Origin: Angustibacter sp. Root456
GTDB lineage: Bacteria; Actinomycetota; Actinomycetes; Actinomycetales; Angustibacteraceae
DNA length: 64,000 nucleotides
Assembly (NCBI RefSeq): GCF_001426435.1
Contig: NZ_LMER01000001.1
Span: 320,752-384,751, forward strand
Direction: 5' to 3'
Shown here: in pieces, positions 27,428 through 35,911 of the stretch
Layout of the letters: each line of letters begins with the position of its first letter
Position numbering within the stretch: position 1 is the stretch's first letter
Program-made: the position numbers and the translations under genes
The notes under the pieces: model-generated
Told to the model about the DNA's origin: nothing
Database searches by the model: none
What the model saw: the letters and a program-made list of their open reading frames with translations, nothing else

Positions 27428-27476
27428 GGGGTGCAGACGGGTCGGGGGTGCAGACGGGTCAGCGGTACAGACGGAA
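27428..27476. repeat. 17-bp imperfect tandem repeats at the GH43 3' end
   Basis: GGGGTGCAGACGGGTC occurs at 27428-27443 and again at 27445-27460. A third, diverged unit lies inside the last codons of the GH43 gene up to about 27476. Read on the coding strand, the units copy the sequence that encodes the terminal Arg-Leu-Tyr-Arg, which suggests slippage duplication of the gene end. Confidence 0.5.
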
Positions 27477-29747
27477 GTAGTCGAAGTCGTTCGTGGCGCC
27501 GGTGCCGCCCTGCGAGACCAGGCCGACGCGCAGCTGGGATCCGGCCGGCAGCGCCCAGACGCCGCCGCGCACCCATGGGTCACCCGGGCGCCGGCTCCAC
27601 GCGCGCAGCAGGTGCTCTCCCGTGGCGGGGTCGACGTGGTGGGTGATCCGCAGAAGCGTCGTGGTGTCGGGCGGCCCGACGATCGTGCCGCCGTACGAGA
27701 GGCGACCTGCGTACGGCATCTCCTTGCCGAACTCGGTCTGCCGGGTGTTCCAGATCGCGACGTGCGACAGCCGGACGAACAGGTCGTCGTCGACGTACAC
27801 GACCAGCCCGCCCTGCTCGAAGTTGCGGACGTCGTCGGTGCCGAGGTCGTTGGTCACCTGGGTCTGGATGGTCCAGTCGCCGGCGCCGGGATCGCGCAGC
27901 AGCACGCCGGCGTCGTTGCTCGTGCCGGTCAGGTCCGCCGCCTCGGTAGGCCAGCGCAGCATCCCGTCGACCACCGTGGCGGCCGGGTCCTCGCGCACCC
28001 ACGACCAGCCCGGCGCGAGAGCACCGCCGGTGAACTCGTCGCTCGCCGAGGGGTCGAGCCGGCTCGGGACGTCGTCGCGCACCGGGCGGGTCACCGGGCG
28101 CGACGCGCGGTTCACGCTGAGGTTGTCGACGACGGCACCCGCGGCGTCGGCGACCACGGCAGCGCGCGGGCCGGGGTCGGCCCGCAGCACCAGCGTCAGG
28201 TCGGCCAGGGGGTCACCCAGCCGGGCTGAGCTGAGCTGCGCGTGGGCCGTGCGGCGCCGGACGTCGAGGGCCAGCGAGTGCCACCTCGCGAGGTCGGCCC
28301 CGGCGGGCAGGACGGCGGTCTGCGAGCGCACGACCCGGCCGGCCCGGCGCTCTTGCAGCACGAGCCGGTGCGTCTTCGGCTGCACGGTGGCGACGACGCC
28401 GTCGCGGGCTCGCGGGTCACCGACCGCCAGGCCGACGGCCGCGCCGCCACTGCGGACGTCGGCCTCGACCCGCACGTCACCGCCCACCGAGCGCCGGCTC
28501 ACCAGAGCGGCCGGCCCCTGCGAGTGAGCAGCGCGGCCGGACTGCGCGTCGGCGACGGAAGTCCAGCTACCCACGGCGGCCCACCCGGACGGCGGCACCG
28601 TGCCGTCGTCGAGGCTACGCACCCCGCCGGTGGCCGGCGGGGGCTGCGGGGTCGCGCTCGGGCCGGCACCGGCGCGCGTGGTCGGCCAGCCGCCGATCCA
28701 GTCGAGCCGGTCGAGCAGCATGGGCCGCCGGTTGATGCCGTCCGTGCCGTCGAGGTAGGGCGTGCCGCGGTCGATCGCGTGGTAGGCGATCCAGTCCTGG
28801 CCGGCGAGGTCGGTGACCACCGCGTTGTGACCGGCCCCGACCCAGCGGTTGCCGTTCTGCACCAACGCCGGCGTGCCACCTGCCCGGGACGCCGTCAGCG
28901 GGACGCCGTCGCGGTCGACGTACGGGCCGCGCAGGTCTCGAGACCGGCCGACCTGCACGCTGTACCCGGTGGTTGGGCCAGCGCAGCAGTTCGCGGTGGA
29001 GGCGAACAGGTACCAGTAACCGTTCTTGCGGACGACGTACGCGCCCTCGAACTTGTTGTCGATGGCGACGCGCGTGGCGTCCCCGACCACGCGGGTGCCG
29101 TCGTCCGTGAGGCGCTGGACGAAGATGCCGCCGTAGTAGGAGCCGTAGAACAGCCACTGGCTGCCGTCGGTGTCGGTGACGGCTGACGGGTCGAAGGTCC
29201 ACAGGAAGTTGCCTGGCTCCCCTGCGCCGCCGCGCCGCGGGCCGACGACCGGTGCGCCGCTGTCGGTCCACGGGCCGGCGGGCGTCGGCGCCGTGGCCAG
29301 GCCGACGGCGTTGTCGTTCGGCTCGTCGGTCGCCGTGGTCTCGGTGACGACGTAGTACATGCGGTACTGGCCGTCGACGTAACGGATGTCGGGCGCCCAC
29401 AGCGCTGCACCGCGGGAGGTGTCGGCCCAACCGGGCACCGTCGCGTCGCTGAACGCGTCGCCCACGTACGTCCAGGTCACGAGGTCGGACGAGCGGGCGA
29501 TGGGGATGCGGTGCGGCGTCTTCTCGCCTCCGCGCAGCGGGTCAGACGTCCCGTACGCGTACCAGTACCCGTCCTTGCCGCGGATGACTGAGGGGTCGGC
29601 GAACGTGTCGGCGAACGCCGCGCTCACCGGGTTGACGTAGCGATCGCCGCTGCGCGTTGGCGTCGACGCTGACGCCGGCGCGACGGTGGTTACCGCCAGC
29701 GCCGCGGCGCTCAGGACGGTCAGGACTGCGGGCAGGCCTTGTCGCAC
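27459..29747 (-). CDS. Secreted GH43 arabinosidase with C-terminal concanavalin-like domain
   Basis: A 762-residue secreted enzyme. The signal peptide spans residues 1-28 (hydrophobic core VLSAAALAVTTVA, then ASA). The GH43 five-bladed propeller (about 35-345) has the nucleophile-side Asp51 in FADPSVIRGKDGYWYAYG, the pKa-modulating Asp in LWTFDPSAV and the acid Glu in KFEGAYVVRKNGYWYLF. This resembles arabinan endo-1,5-alpha-L-arabinosidases. From about 380 there is a variable region, then a DUF1349/laminin-like module (about 570-762; SDEFTGGALAPGWSWVREDP, ending FDYFRLYR). It degrades arabinan outside the cell to oligomers for the adjacent importer. It is 12 bp downstream of the GH51 gene. 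Confidence 0.9.
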   Translation of the reverse strand: MRQGLPAVLTVLSAAALAVTTVAPASASTPTRSGDRYVNPVSAAFADTFADPSVIRGKDGYWYAYGTSDPLRGGEKTPHRIPIARSSDLVTWTYVGDAFSDATVPGWADTSRGAALWAPDIRYVDGQYRMYYVVTETTATDEPNDNAVGLATAPTPAGPWTDSGAPVVGPRRGGAGEPGNFLWTFDPSAVTDTDGSQWLFYGSYYGGIFVQRLTDDGTRVVGDATRVAIDNKFEGAYVVRKNGYWYLFASTANCCAGPTTGYSVQVGRSRDLRGPYVDRDGVPLTASRAGGTPALVQNGNRWVGAGHNAVVTDLAGQDWIAYHAIDRGTPYLDGTDGINRRPMLLDRLDWIGGWPTTRAGAGPSATPQPPPATGGVRSLDDGTVPPSGWAAVGSWTSVADAQSGRAAHSQGPAALVSRRSVGGDVRVEADVRSGGAAVGLAVGDPRARDGVVATVQPKTHRLVLQERRAGRVVRSQTAVLPAGADLARWHSLALDVRRRTAHAQLSSARLGDPLADLTLVLRADPGPRAAVVADAAGAVVDNLSVNRASRPVTRPVRDDVPSRLDPSASDEFTGGALAPGWSWVREDPAATVVDGMLRWPTEAADLTGTSNDAGVLLRDPGAGDWTIQTQVTNDLGTDDVRNFEQGGLVVYVDDDLFVRLSHVAIWNTRQTEFGKEMPYAGRLSYGGTIVGPPDTTTLLRITHHVDPATGEHLLRAWSRRPGDPWVRGGVWALPAGSQLRVGLVSQGGTGATNDFDYFRLYR

Positions 29748-29759
29748 GGTGGACCTCGC

Positions 29760-31340
29760 TCAGCTCTGGGAGGACGCGAAGGTGGGGGTCGAGGTCTGGC
29801 TGGAGCTCGGCTGCAGGCGCAGCGCCGTCCAGGAGACCGGAGGCAGCACGGCCGCGAGCCGGCCGTCCTGCGTGCTGGCGTCACGGCCCTCGCGGGCGGT
29901 GACGCGATCGGGGTGCGCAGCGCTGTTCGTCGCCCGGACGTCGTCGTCAGCCAGGACGAGGTGCTCGACGAGCCGCAGCGCGCCGTGCGCGGCCTCGATA
30001 CCGCGCAGGTCGACGTCGAGGGCGAGTGAGGAGCTGGTGCTGCGGTTGACCGCCAGCACCACGACCTCTCCGGTGGCCTCGTCGTAGGTGGCGACGGCGT
30101 CGAGTGCCGGCACCGGCCCGAACGCGGCCGTGTCGACCTGCGGGCCACGAGGTTCGACCCGCAGCACGGTGCCGCGGGCCAGCCGCGCGGTGTGCGCGAA
30201 GGGGTGGAAGATCGTCTGCCGCCAGGCCGTACCACCCGCCTCGGTGCGGATCGGTGCGATGACGTTCACCAGCTGGGCCTGGCAGGCGACACCGACGCGG
30301 TCGGCGTGGCGCAGCAGGGTGATGAGCAGGCTGCCCACGACCACGGCGTCCGCGGCGTTGAACTCGTCTTCGATGAGGTCTCGCGCGAACGTCCAGTCGA
30401 GGTTCTGCTGGCCCACGAACTTGGCCTGGTACCAGACGTTCCACTCGTCGAACGAGAGCTTGAGCCGCTTCGGACTGCGCAGCCGCGCGCCGACGCTGTC
30501 GGCCGTCGCCACCACGGCCGCGATGAACGCGTCCATGTCGACGGACGTCGCGAGGAACGACGCGAGGTCACCCTCACGCTCCTCGTAGTAGTCGTGCAGG
30601 CTGATGTAGTCGACGTGCTCGTACGTCTGCTCGAGCACCTCGCGCTCCCAGGCGCCGAAGGTAGGCATCTTCGAGTTGGAGCTGCCCACCGCCACGAGCT
30701 CGATGCGTGGGTCGACCATGCGCATGGCCTTCGCCGTCTCAGCGGCCAGGCGTCCGTACTCGTACGGCGTCTTGCGGCCCATCTGCCACGGGCCGTCGAG
30801 CTCGTTGCCGAGACACCACAACCGGATGTCGTGCGGGTCCTTGGCGCCGTGCGAACGCCGCAGGTCGGAGAAGTAGGTGCCTTCGGGGTGATTCGCGTAC
30901 TCGATGAGGTCGACGGCCTCCTGGACCCCGCGCGTGCCGAGGTTCACCGCCATCATCGGCTCCACGTTCGTGCGGCGGGCCCACGTCATGAAGTCGTTGA
31001 GCCCCACGTCGTTCGGTTCGATCCCTCGCCAGGCGAGGTCGAGCCGCGTAGGGCGCTCCGCCCGCGGGCCGACGCCGTCCTCCCAGCGGTAGCTCGAGAC
31101 GAAGTTGCCGCCGGGGTAGCGCACCACCGACACGCCCAGCTCGCGCGTGAGGTCGGCGACGTCCTGGCGGAAGCCCTCGGCGTCCGCCGTCGGGTGATCG
31201 GGCTCGTAGATGCCGGTGTAGACGCAGCGGCCCATGTGCTCGACGAAGGAGCCGAACAGCCGGCGGTCGACCGGGGCCACCACGAAGGCCGGGTCGAGCG
31301 CGAACCGCGCCGTGCCGAGCACGGCTCCTGAAGACCCCAC
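29760..31340 (-). CDS. abfA: Alpha-L-arabinofuranosidase, GH51
   Basis: A 526-residue cytoplasmic retaining glycosidase without signal peptide. The (beta/alpha)8 barrel carries the acid/base Glu180 in WCLGNELDGPWQMG and the nucleophile Glu299 in LKLSFDEWNVWYQ. Other family markers are FGSFVEHMGRCVYTGIYEPD and VVRYPGGNFVSSYRWEDGVG. It cleaves terminal arabinofuranosyl units from imported oligosaccharides. GTG at 31340 has GGAG five bases upstream; an ATG at 31379 has its AGGA too close. It is the first gene of the arabinan operon, divergent from the LacI regulator, with a palindromic operator between them. Confidence 0.94.
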   Translation of the reverse strand: MGSSGAVLGTARFALDPAFVVAPVDRRLFGSFVEHMGRCVYTGIYEPDHPTADAEGFRQDVADLTRELGVSVVRYPGGNFVSSYRWEDGVGPRAERPTRLDLAWRGIEPNDVGLNDFMTWARRTNVEPMMAVNLGTRGVQEAVDLIEYANHPEGTYFSDLRRSHGAKDPHDIRLWCLGNELDGPWQMGRKTPYEYGRLAAETAKAMRMVDPRIELVAVGSSNSKMPTFGAWEREVLEQTYEHVDYISLHDYYEEREGDLASFLATSVDMDAFIAAVVATADSVGARLRSPKRLKLSFDEWNVWYQAKFVGQQNLDWTFARDLIEDEFNAADAVVVGSLLITLLRHADRVGVACQAQLVNVIAPIRTEAGGTAWRQTIFHPFAHTARLARGTVLRVEPRGPQVDTAAFGPVPALDAVATYDEATGEVVVLAVNRSTSSSLALDVDLRGIEAAHGALRLVEHLVLADDDVRATNSAAHPDRVTAREGRDASTQDGRLAAVLPPVSWTALRLQPSSSQTSTPTFASSQS

Positions 31341-31391
31341 GTCCGCTCCACTTCGTCGGGGATGTCGGATGTCGCCCATTCCTACCGGTCG

Positions 31392-31424
31392 TTTCCAACG
31401 TTGTAAAGACCTGAGGGCTAGGCT
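31392..31424. promoter_or_regulatory. LacI-type operator and leaderless promoter between abfA and lacI-family gene
   Basis: TTTCCAACGTTGTAAA at 31392-31407 is a near-perfect palindrome (15 of 16 symmetric positions fit after one mismatched pair) with the central CG typical of LacI/GalR operators. On the plus strand TAGGCT at 31419-31424 lies exactly six bases before the regulator's GTG. The site is placed to control both divergent transcripts. Confidence 0.65.
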
Positions 31425-31430
31425 GGTGCG

Positions 31431-32462
31431 GTGCCGAGGTCCAGACGCGGGGTGGTGAGCCTGCGTCACGTCGCCGAGCGAGCAGGCGTCTCGATCAAGA
31501 CGGTGTCGAACGTCGTCAACGGCTTCCAGCACGTCGCGCCGGCGACGCGCGAGCGCGTGCAGGCCGCCCTGGACGAGCTCAACTACCGCCCCAACCTGGC
31601 CGCCCGCCAGCTGCGCAGCTCGCGCACCGGCCTCATCGCCCTGGCGGTGCCGGAGATCGACAGTCCCTACTTCGCCGAGCTCGCGCGCCACGTCGTGCGG
31701 GCGGCCGAGGCGCGCGGGTGGACCGTGCTGGTCGACCAGACCGATGGCCTCGCCGACCGCGAGCGCCTCGTGATGGACGGCATCCGCAGCCACCTCATCG
31801 ACGGGCTCATCTTCAGCCCCCTGGCCTCGGGGCGCGAGGAGCTGCTCACCCGCCGCGACAGCACCGCGATGGTGCTGCTCGGCGAGCGGGTCTTCGACGG
31901 ACCGGTCGACCACGTGGCCATCGACAACGTGGCCGCGGCCCGCACCGCCGTCGAGCACCTGCTCGGGCTGGGACGACGCCGGGTGGCCGCCATCGGCGAG
32001 CAGCGCCGCGAGTCCGCCGGCACCGCTCGGCTGCGTGCCCGTGGCTACGCAGAAGCGTTGCGGGCCAACGACATCGAGCCCAACCGGGCGCTGGTGCGGT
32101 TTACCGACTCCTACCACCGCGCCGACGGCGCGGTGGCCATGGCCGACCTGCTGGACTCCGGGATCACTCCGGACGCAGTCTTCTGCTTCAACGACCTGAT
32201 GGCGTTGGGCGCGTTGCGCGCCCTCGCCGAGCGCGGCGTGCGCGTGCCCGACGACGTGGCGGTGGTGGGGTTCGACGACATCGAGGACGGCCGCTTCAGC
32301 ACACCGAGCCTCACCACCATCCGCCCGGACAAGCAGGCCATCGCCAGCCGCGCGGTCGATCTGCTCGCCGGCCGCCTCGACGGCTCCGACGCCGAGGGCC
32401 CGCACGAGGTGGAGGCGCCGTTCGAGCTGGTGGTGCGGGAGAGCACGGTCGGCGGCAGGTGA
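31431..32462 (+). CDS. LacI-family regulator of the arabinan locus
   Basis: A 343-residue repressor. The HTH is SLRHVAERAGVSIKTVSNVV with hinge helix YRPNLAARQLRSSRT, and a periplasmic-binding-protein-like domain follows from about residue 65 (GLIALAVPEIDSPYFAELAR, DGLIFSPLASG, VAVVGFDDIEDG). It most likely represses abfA, GH43 and the importer until arabinose oligomers bind. The GTG start lacks a Shine-Dalgarno and is six bases from TAGGCT, so the message is probably leaderless. Its stop is four bases from the convergent yeiH stop. Confidence 0.93.
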   Translation: MPRSRRGVVSLRHVAERAGVSIKTVSNVVNGFQHVAPATRERVQAALDELNYRPNLAARQLRSSRTGLIALAVPEIDSPYFAELARHVVRAAEARGWTVLVDQTDGLADRERLVMDGIRSHLIDGLIFSPLASGREELLTRRDSTAMVLLGERVFDGPVDHVAIDNVAAARTAVEHLLGLGRRRVAAIGEQRRESAGTARLRARGYAEALRANDIEPNRALVRFTDSYHRADGAVAMADLLDSGITPDAVFCFNDLMALGALRALAERGVRVPDDVAVVGFDDIEDGRFSTPSLTTIRPDKQAIASRAVDLLAGRLDGSDAEGPHEVEAPFELVVRESTVGGR

Positions 32463-32466
32463 CCGC

Positions 32467-33471
32467 TCACGCGCCGAGCAGCACGACTCCCCCGTAGGCG
32501 ACGCCGGCCACAAGCACCCAGCTGATGAGGGCGAGCAGCAGGCTGCGTCCCGCCGTCCGGCGCAGGGTCGCGAGGTGGATGCCGGTCCCCAGACCCACCA
32601 GGGCGGCGGTGAGCAGCAGGTGCTGCGTCGTCTCGGCGACCGACAGCGCAGCGGGCGGCAGCATCCCGCTGCTGCGCAGGGCGATCGCGGCGAGGAAACC
32701 GACCACGAACAGCGGCACCAGGGGCGGGCGCCGGGTGGCCACGGCGTCGGCCGTGCGCCGGCTGCGCAGCACGCCCACCCCGAGCACCAGCGGTGCGAGC
32801 AGGACGACGCGGCTCAGCTTCACCACCACGGCGGCGGTGAGCGCACCCGGCACCTGGCTCGCGGTCGCGACGGTCTGGCCGACGTCGTGCACGCTGGCGC
32901 CCGTCCAGGTGCCGAAGGCCGCGACGTCCAGGCCGAGCGGCCCGCGCAAGGCTGGGAGCAGGAAGATCGCGATGCTGCCGCACAACGTCACCAGAGCGAC
33001 CGCCACGGCGGCGTCGTCGTCGTCGCCGTCGGCCACCTCCTTCATGGCGGCGACGGCCGAGGCCCCGCAGATGGCGAAGCCGGTCGCGACGAGCAGGGCT
33101 CGCGGGCCCGGGACGCCGATCCAGCGCCCCACGAGCCGCGTCCCGGTGAAGGTGACGGCGACCGTGACCACGACGACCGCGAGCCCGACCCCGCCGAGCC
33201 TCGCCAGCTGGCCGAGGGCGAGCTGCAGGCCCAGCAGCACCACGGCCACGCGCAGCAGGCGGTGCGCGGCGAACCGTGTCCCGTCGTGGAACGGCGCCCA
33301 GTGCAGGCCCAGGTTCGCCACCAGCGCACCGAGCACCACGGCGGCCGTGGCCGAGTTGATGCCCGGCAGCGCCCACGTCACCGCGTACGCGACGAGCGTC
33401 AGCACCGCGACGAGCCCCAGCCCGGGAACGACGGCCAGCAGCCGACGAAGGGCTGATGACTGGTCCGGCAC
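32467..33471 (-). CDS. YeiH-family putative sulfate exporter
   Basis: A 334-residue membrane protein with about ten helices. Family motifs are GINSATAAVVLGALVANLG, LLRVAVVLLGLQLALGQ, the loop TGFAICGASAVAAMKEVA and TWTGASVHDVGQTVATA. YeiH/YadS-type proteins are annotated as putative sulfate exporters; the substrate is not firmly known. The GTG at 33471 gives a normal length. A longer frame to 33687 has no supporting homology. It is divergent from the crcB pair, with about 100 bp between starts. Confidence 0.85.
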   Translation of the reverse strand: MPDQSSALRRLLAVVPGLGLVAVLTLVAYAVTWALPGINSATAAVVLGALVANLGLHWAPFHDGTRFAAHRLLRVAVVLLGLQLALGQLARLGGVGLAVVVVTVAVTFTGTRLVGRWIGVPGPRALLVATGFAICGASAVAAMKEVADGDDDDAAVAVALVTLCGSIAIFLLPALRGPLGLDVAAFGTWTGASVHDVGQTVATASQVPGALTAAVVVKLSRVVLLAPLVLGVGVLRSRRTADAVATRRPPLVPLFVVGFLAAIALRSSGMLPPAALSVAETTQHLLLTAALVGLGTGIHLATLRRTAGRSLLLALISWVLVAGVAYGGVVLLGA

Positions 33472-33570
33472 GGCACCTAGCCTGGGGGATCGCACCTCGG
33501 GTCGGCACAGCGGGGTGCGACCGCTCGGGTACGGTGGCGGCCGACGGCGCAGGGAGGGAAGGAGCAGCGC

Positions 33571-34014
33571 GTGAGCCACCCACCGCGTCGCGACGGCCCG
33601 GTGCTGCTCACCATCGGCGCGGGCGGCGCGCTCGGCTCGGCGGCCCGCTGGGCCCTGGCGCACGTCGCCCCGTCGGCGCCTGGCCACGTCCCGTGGGCGA
33701 CCTTCGGGGTGAACGTCAGCGGGTGCCTGGCCCTCGGCGTCCTCATGGTGCTGGTGGTCGACGTGTGGCCGCCGCGGCGCTTCGTGCGCCCCTTCCTCGG
33801 CGTGGGAGTGCTCGGCGGGTACACGACCTTCTCGACCTACGCGCTCGAGACGCGGTCGCTGCTCGTCGACGGGCGGCCGGGCCTGGCCGCCGCGTACCTT
33901 CTGGGCTCACTGCTCGCCGGGCTGCTCGCGGTGTGGGTGGCGCTGACCCTCACCCGAGCCCTGGTCGTCCGGACCCGCCGCGCCCACCGGCGCCACCGAG
34001 GGGACGGCGCATGA
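33571..34014 (+). CDS. crcB: Fluoride channel subunit CrcB (first copy)
   Basis: A 147-residue Fluc/CrcB protein with four helices. It carries GAGGALGSAARWAL at the start of helix 1, the conserved FGVNVSGCLALG, and the pore motif GGYTTFSTYALET. CrcB exports fluoride passively. The C-terminus is arginine-rich. The GTG start has GGAAGGAG upstream at about 33557. It overlaps the second crcB by four bases, so the two subunits are made together and probably form a heterodimer, as in other Gram-positive bacteria with paired genes. Confidence 0.92.
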   Translation: MSHPPRRDGPVLLTIGAGGALGSAARWALAHVAPSAPGHVPWATFGVNVSGCLALGVLMVLVVDVWPPRRFVRPFLGVGVLGGYTTFSTYALETRSLLVDGRPGLAAAYLLGSLLAGLLAVWVALTLTRALVVRTRRAHRRHRGDGA

Positions 34015-34394
34015 CGCTGCTGCTCGTGCTGGTCGGCGGCTTCGTCGGAGCACCGCTGCGCTACGTGATCGACCAGCACGTGCGGTCGCGGCAGGGGTCG
34101 GCCATGCCGTGGGGCACGCTCACCGTCAACGTGCTGGGCTCGCTCGTGCTGGGCGCGGTGGTGGGCGCGAGCACCGCGGCCGGGTGGCCGTCGTGGGTGG
34201 CGACCCTCGTCGGCACCGGGTTCTGCGGCGCGCTGACGACGTTCTCGACGTTCGGCTTCGAGACCGTGCGACTGGTCGAGGACGGCGCCGTGGGCAGCGC
34301 GCTGGTCAACGTCGTCGCCAGCCTGGCTGCGGGCCTTCTGGCCGCCTTCGGGGGCTGGGCGGCCGCGGCCGCGCTCGTCACGGCCGTCAGCTGA
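34011..34394 (+). CDS. crcB: Fluoride channel subunit CrcB (second copy)
   Basis: A 127-residue CrcB paralogue with VGGFVGAPLRYVIDQHV, GTLTVNVLGSLVLGAVVG and the pore motif GFCGALTTFSTFGFET. The Phe-box and Thr-Thr-Phe-Ser-Thr motif are intact. Its ATG lies in the stop of the first copy. The 3' end overlaps the convergent universal stress protein gene by eight bases. No fluoride riboswitch was recognised upstream of the pair. Confidence 0.93.
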   Translation: MTLLLVLVGGFVGAPLRYVIDQHVRSRQGSAMPWGTLTVNVLGSLVLGAVVGASTAAGWPSWVATLVGTGFCGALTTFSTFGFETVRLVEDGAVGSALVNVVASLAAGLLAAFGGWAAAAALVTAVS

Positions 34395-34839
34395 GCGCCG
34401 CCACGCGCGGCACGACCAGCACGGGTCGCGTGGCCGCGTGGCCGAGCAGCCGCTTGCTCACCGACGGGCTGACCAGGTGGCTGATGGCCGCACCCGGCCC
34501 CTCGCGCCGGCTCCCGACGACGACCATGAGCGCGTCGACCTCGTCGGCGACGCTGGCCAGCACCTCAGCCGGCTCGCCGTGCGCCTGCCGGTAGGTCCAC
34601 GCCCCGGTGAAGTCCTTGAGCGCCTCGGCCGCCAACGCCCGCTCACCGGCGACGGCGGCCTGCGCGTCGTCCTCCCACGTGGCCGAGTCCGGGTCGACCG
34701 GGTAGTCCGACAGGTCGATGGCGTGCACGACGTGCACGTCGGCAGCGAGCCGCTGCGCCAGGTCGACCGCGAACCCCAGCGCGGCCCGGCTCGTGGGGTT
34801 GCGGTCGAAGCCGACGACCAGCGCGCAGCGGCTCCTCAC
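34387..34839 (-). CDS. Universal stress protein (UspA family)
   Basis: A 150-residue single-domain Usp: ALVVGFDRNPTSRAALGFAV at the N-terminus, ADVHVVHAID, the strand VDALMVVVGSRREG and C-terminal TRPVLVVPRV. The ATP-binding G-x2-G-x9-G(S/T) motif is only partly kept, so nucleotide binding is uncertain. The GTG start is six bases from TACAGT (minus strand 34851-34846). A perfect 15-bp inverted repeat (34831-34870) spans the start codon, with the -10 box in its loop. This is an unusual arrangement that could couple termination of the upstream gene to control of this one. Confidence 0.85.
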   Translation of the reverse strand: MRSRCALVVGFDRNPTSRAALGFAVDLAQRLAADVHVVHAIDLSDYPVDPDSATWEDDAQAAVAGERALAAEALKDFTGAWTYRQAHGEPAEVLASVADEVDALMVVVGSRREGPGAAISHLVSPSVSKRLLGHAATRPVLVVPRVAALS

Positions 34840-34870
34840 GCTGCGACTGTAGCGCCGCAGCGTGAGGAGC
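34831..34870 (-). repeat. Perfect 15-bp inverted repeat overlapping the Usp start
   Basis: GCTCCTCACGCTGCG (34831-34845) and CGCAGCGTGAGGAGC (34856-34870) are exact reverse complements around a 10-base loop. The element lies 22 bp past the SRPBCC stop, contains the TACAGT -10 box in its loop and includes the Usp start codon in one arm. It can be read as a terminator of the upstream gene, as an operator, or as both. Confidence 0.7.
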
Positions 34871-34892
34871 CGGGGGCCGATCAGCGGGCCCG

Positions 34893-35879
34893 TCAGCCGG
34901 CGAGCACCGTGCGCTCGAGCCGCTCGTAGCTGGTCTCCATACCACCCACCATGCCGGTGCCCAGGACGATGTCGCGGGTCTGGGCGTCGGGGTAGGTGAT
35001 CACGAGCGAGAGCAGCGTGCCGCCGTCCGTGGGTGTGAGGGTGAGCTCGTTGGTGGTGGCCGGTGCGTCGTCCGGGATGCCGTCGCCGTACATCCGCTCG
35101 GAGGTGACGGCGCGGTGCGGCGCGGCGATCTCGAGCACCTCCCCGGTGGACCCGAAGGTCGCTCCCCCGTCGTCCTGGCGCCACTCGTAACGGTAGGTCT
35201 GGCCGACCTCGGTGCCGGTCTCGCACGTCGGCATGGACCAGCCGTCCGGCCCGAGCAGCCACTGCTGCAGCAGCTTCGGGTCGTGGTGGGCGTCCCACAC
35301 CTGCTGCACCGAGCCGCGGATGACCCGGGCGACGCGTACCTGGGTGTCGCTGAGCACCTGGGCCGCGGCCGGCAGGTCGGCGGCGAACGTGTGCAGGTCG
35401 GCGAGCACGTCGTCGATCTGGCCCATGGCCTGGCGCATGCCCTCCTCCATGCCCATGCCGACCAGCTGCTCGAGCTCGGCCATGCTGGCGAAGTACGTGG
35501 TGGTGGTGAGCCGCGAACCGCCTGGGGTGGCTTCGAACGCGAAGGTCATGCGCATCGAGGGCAGGTCGTTGTTGGGCGTGCCGTCGGCGTGGGCGAAGCC
35601 GTCGCGCACCTCGAAGGAGAACGGCGCCTTGACGTCGAGGAACTCCCAGTAGCCGCGCGAGACGTCTCCCTCCGGGCCGGTCATCGCGTACGCCGAGCGG
35701 CCGCCGACGTACATGTCGTGCCGGGTGAACGTCGCCGGGTACGTCGGCGGCCCCCAGAACCTCTCGAGCTGGCGCGGGTCGGCGTAGGCGTCCCAGAGGC
35801 GTTCCAGGGGGGCGGCGAAGTCCGCGACGACGGTCATCGTCAGGGCTTCGGGGTCTTGGTGGACGGACGTGACGGGCAT
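34893..35879 (-). CDS. Tandem SRPBCC (AHSA1-like) protein
   Basis: A 328-residue protein made of two SRPBCC/AHSA1-type helix-grip domains, about residues 12-160 (VVADFAAPLERLWDAYADPR, RFWGPPTYP) and 178-326 (VARVIRGSVQQVWDAHHDPK, QWLLGPDGWSMP). Such proteins bind hydrophobic ligands or act as chaperone co-factors; single-domain forms are commonly encoded with ArsR-family regulators. Here the ArsR gene is 32 bp upstream in the same direction, so the pair is an ArsR-controlled operon. A fusion of two domains is less common than one. Confidence 0.87.
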   Translation of the reverse strand: MPVTSVHQDPEALTMTVVADFAAPLERLWDAYADPRQLERFWGPPTYPATFTRHDMYVGGRSAYAMTGPEGDVSRGYWEFLDVKAPFSFEVRDGFAHADGTPNNDLPSMRMTFAFEATPGGSRLTTTTYFASMAELEQLVGMGMEEGMRQAMGQIDDVLADLHTFAADLPAAAQVLSDTQVRVARVIRGSVQQVWDAHHDPKLLQQWLLGPDGWSMPTCETGTEVGQTYRYEWRQDDGGATFGSTGEVLEIAAPHRAVTSERMYGDGIPDDAPATTNELTLTPTDGGTLLSLVITYPDAQTRDIVLGTGMVGGMETSYERLERTVLAG

Positions 35880-35911
35880 GGCGGTGGTCCTCTCGTGGTG
35901 AACGTCGTGGC

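Noticed and set aside
33440-33570. Possible fluoride (crcB) riboswitch: GGCTGATGAC at 33460-33469 upstream of the crcB pair
   Set aside because: The string lies inside the N-terminal codons of the divergent yeiH gene. The required 5' GATGG element and the second helix are not present around it.
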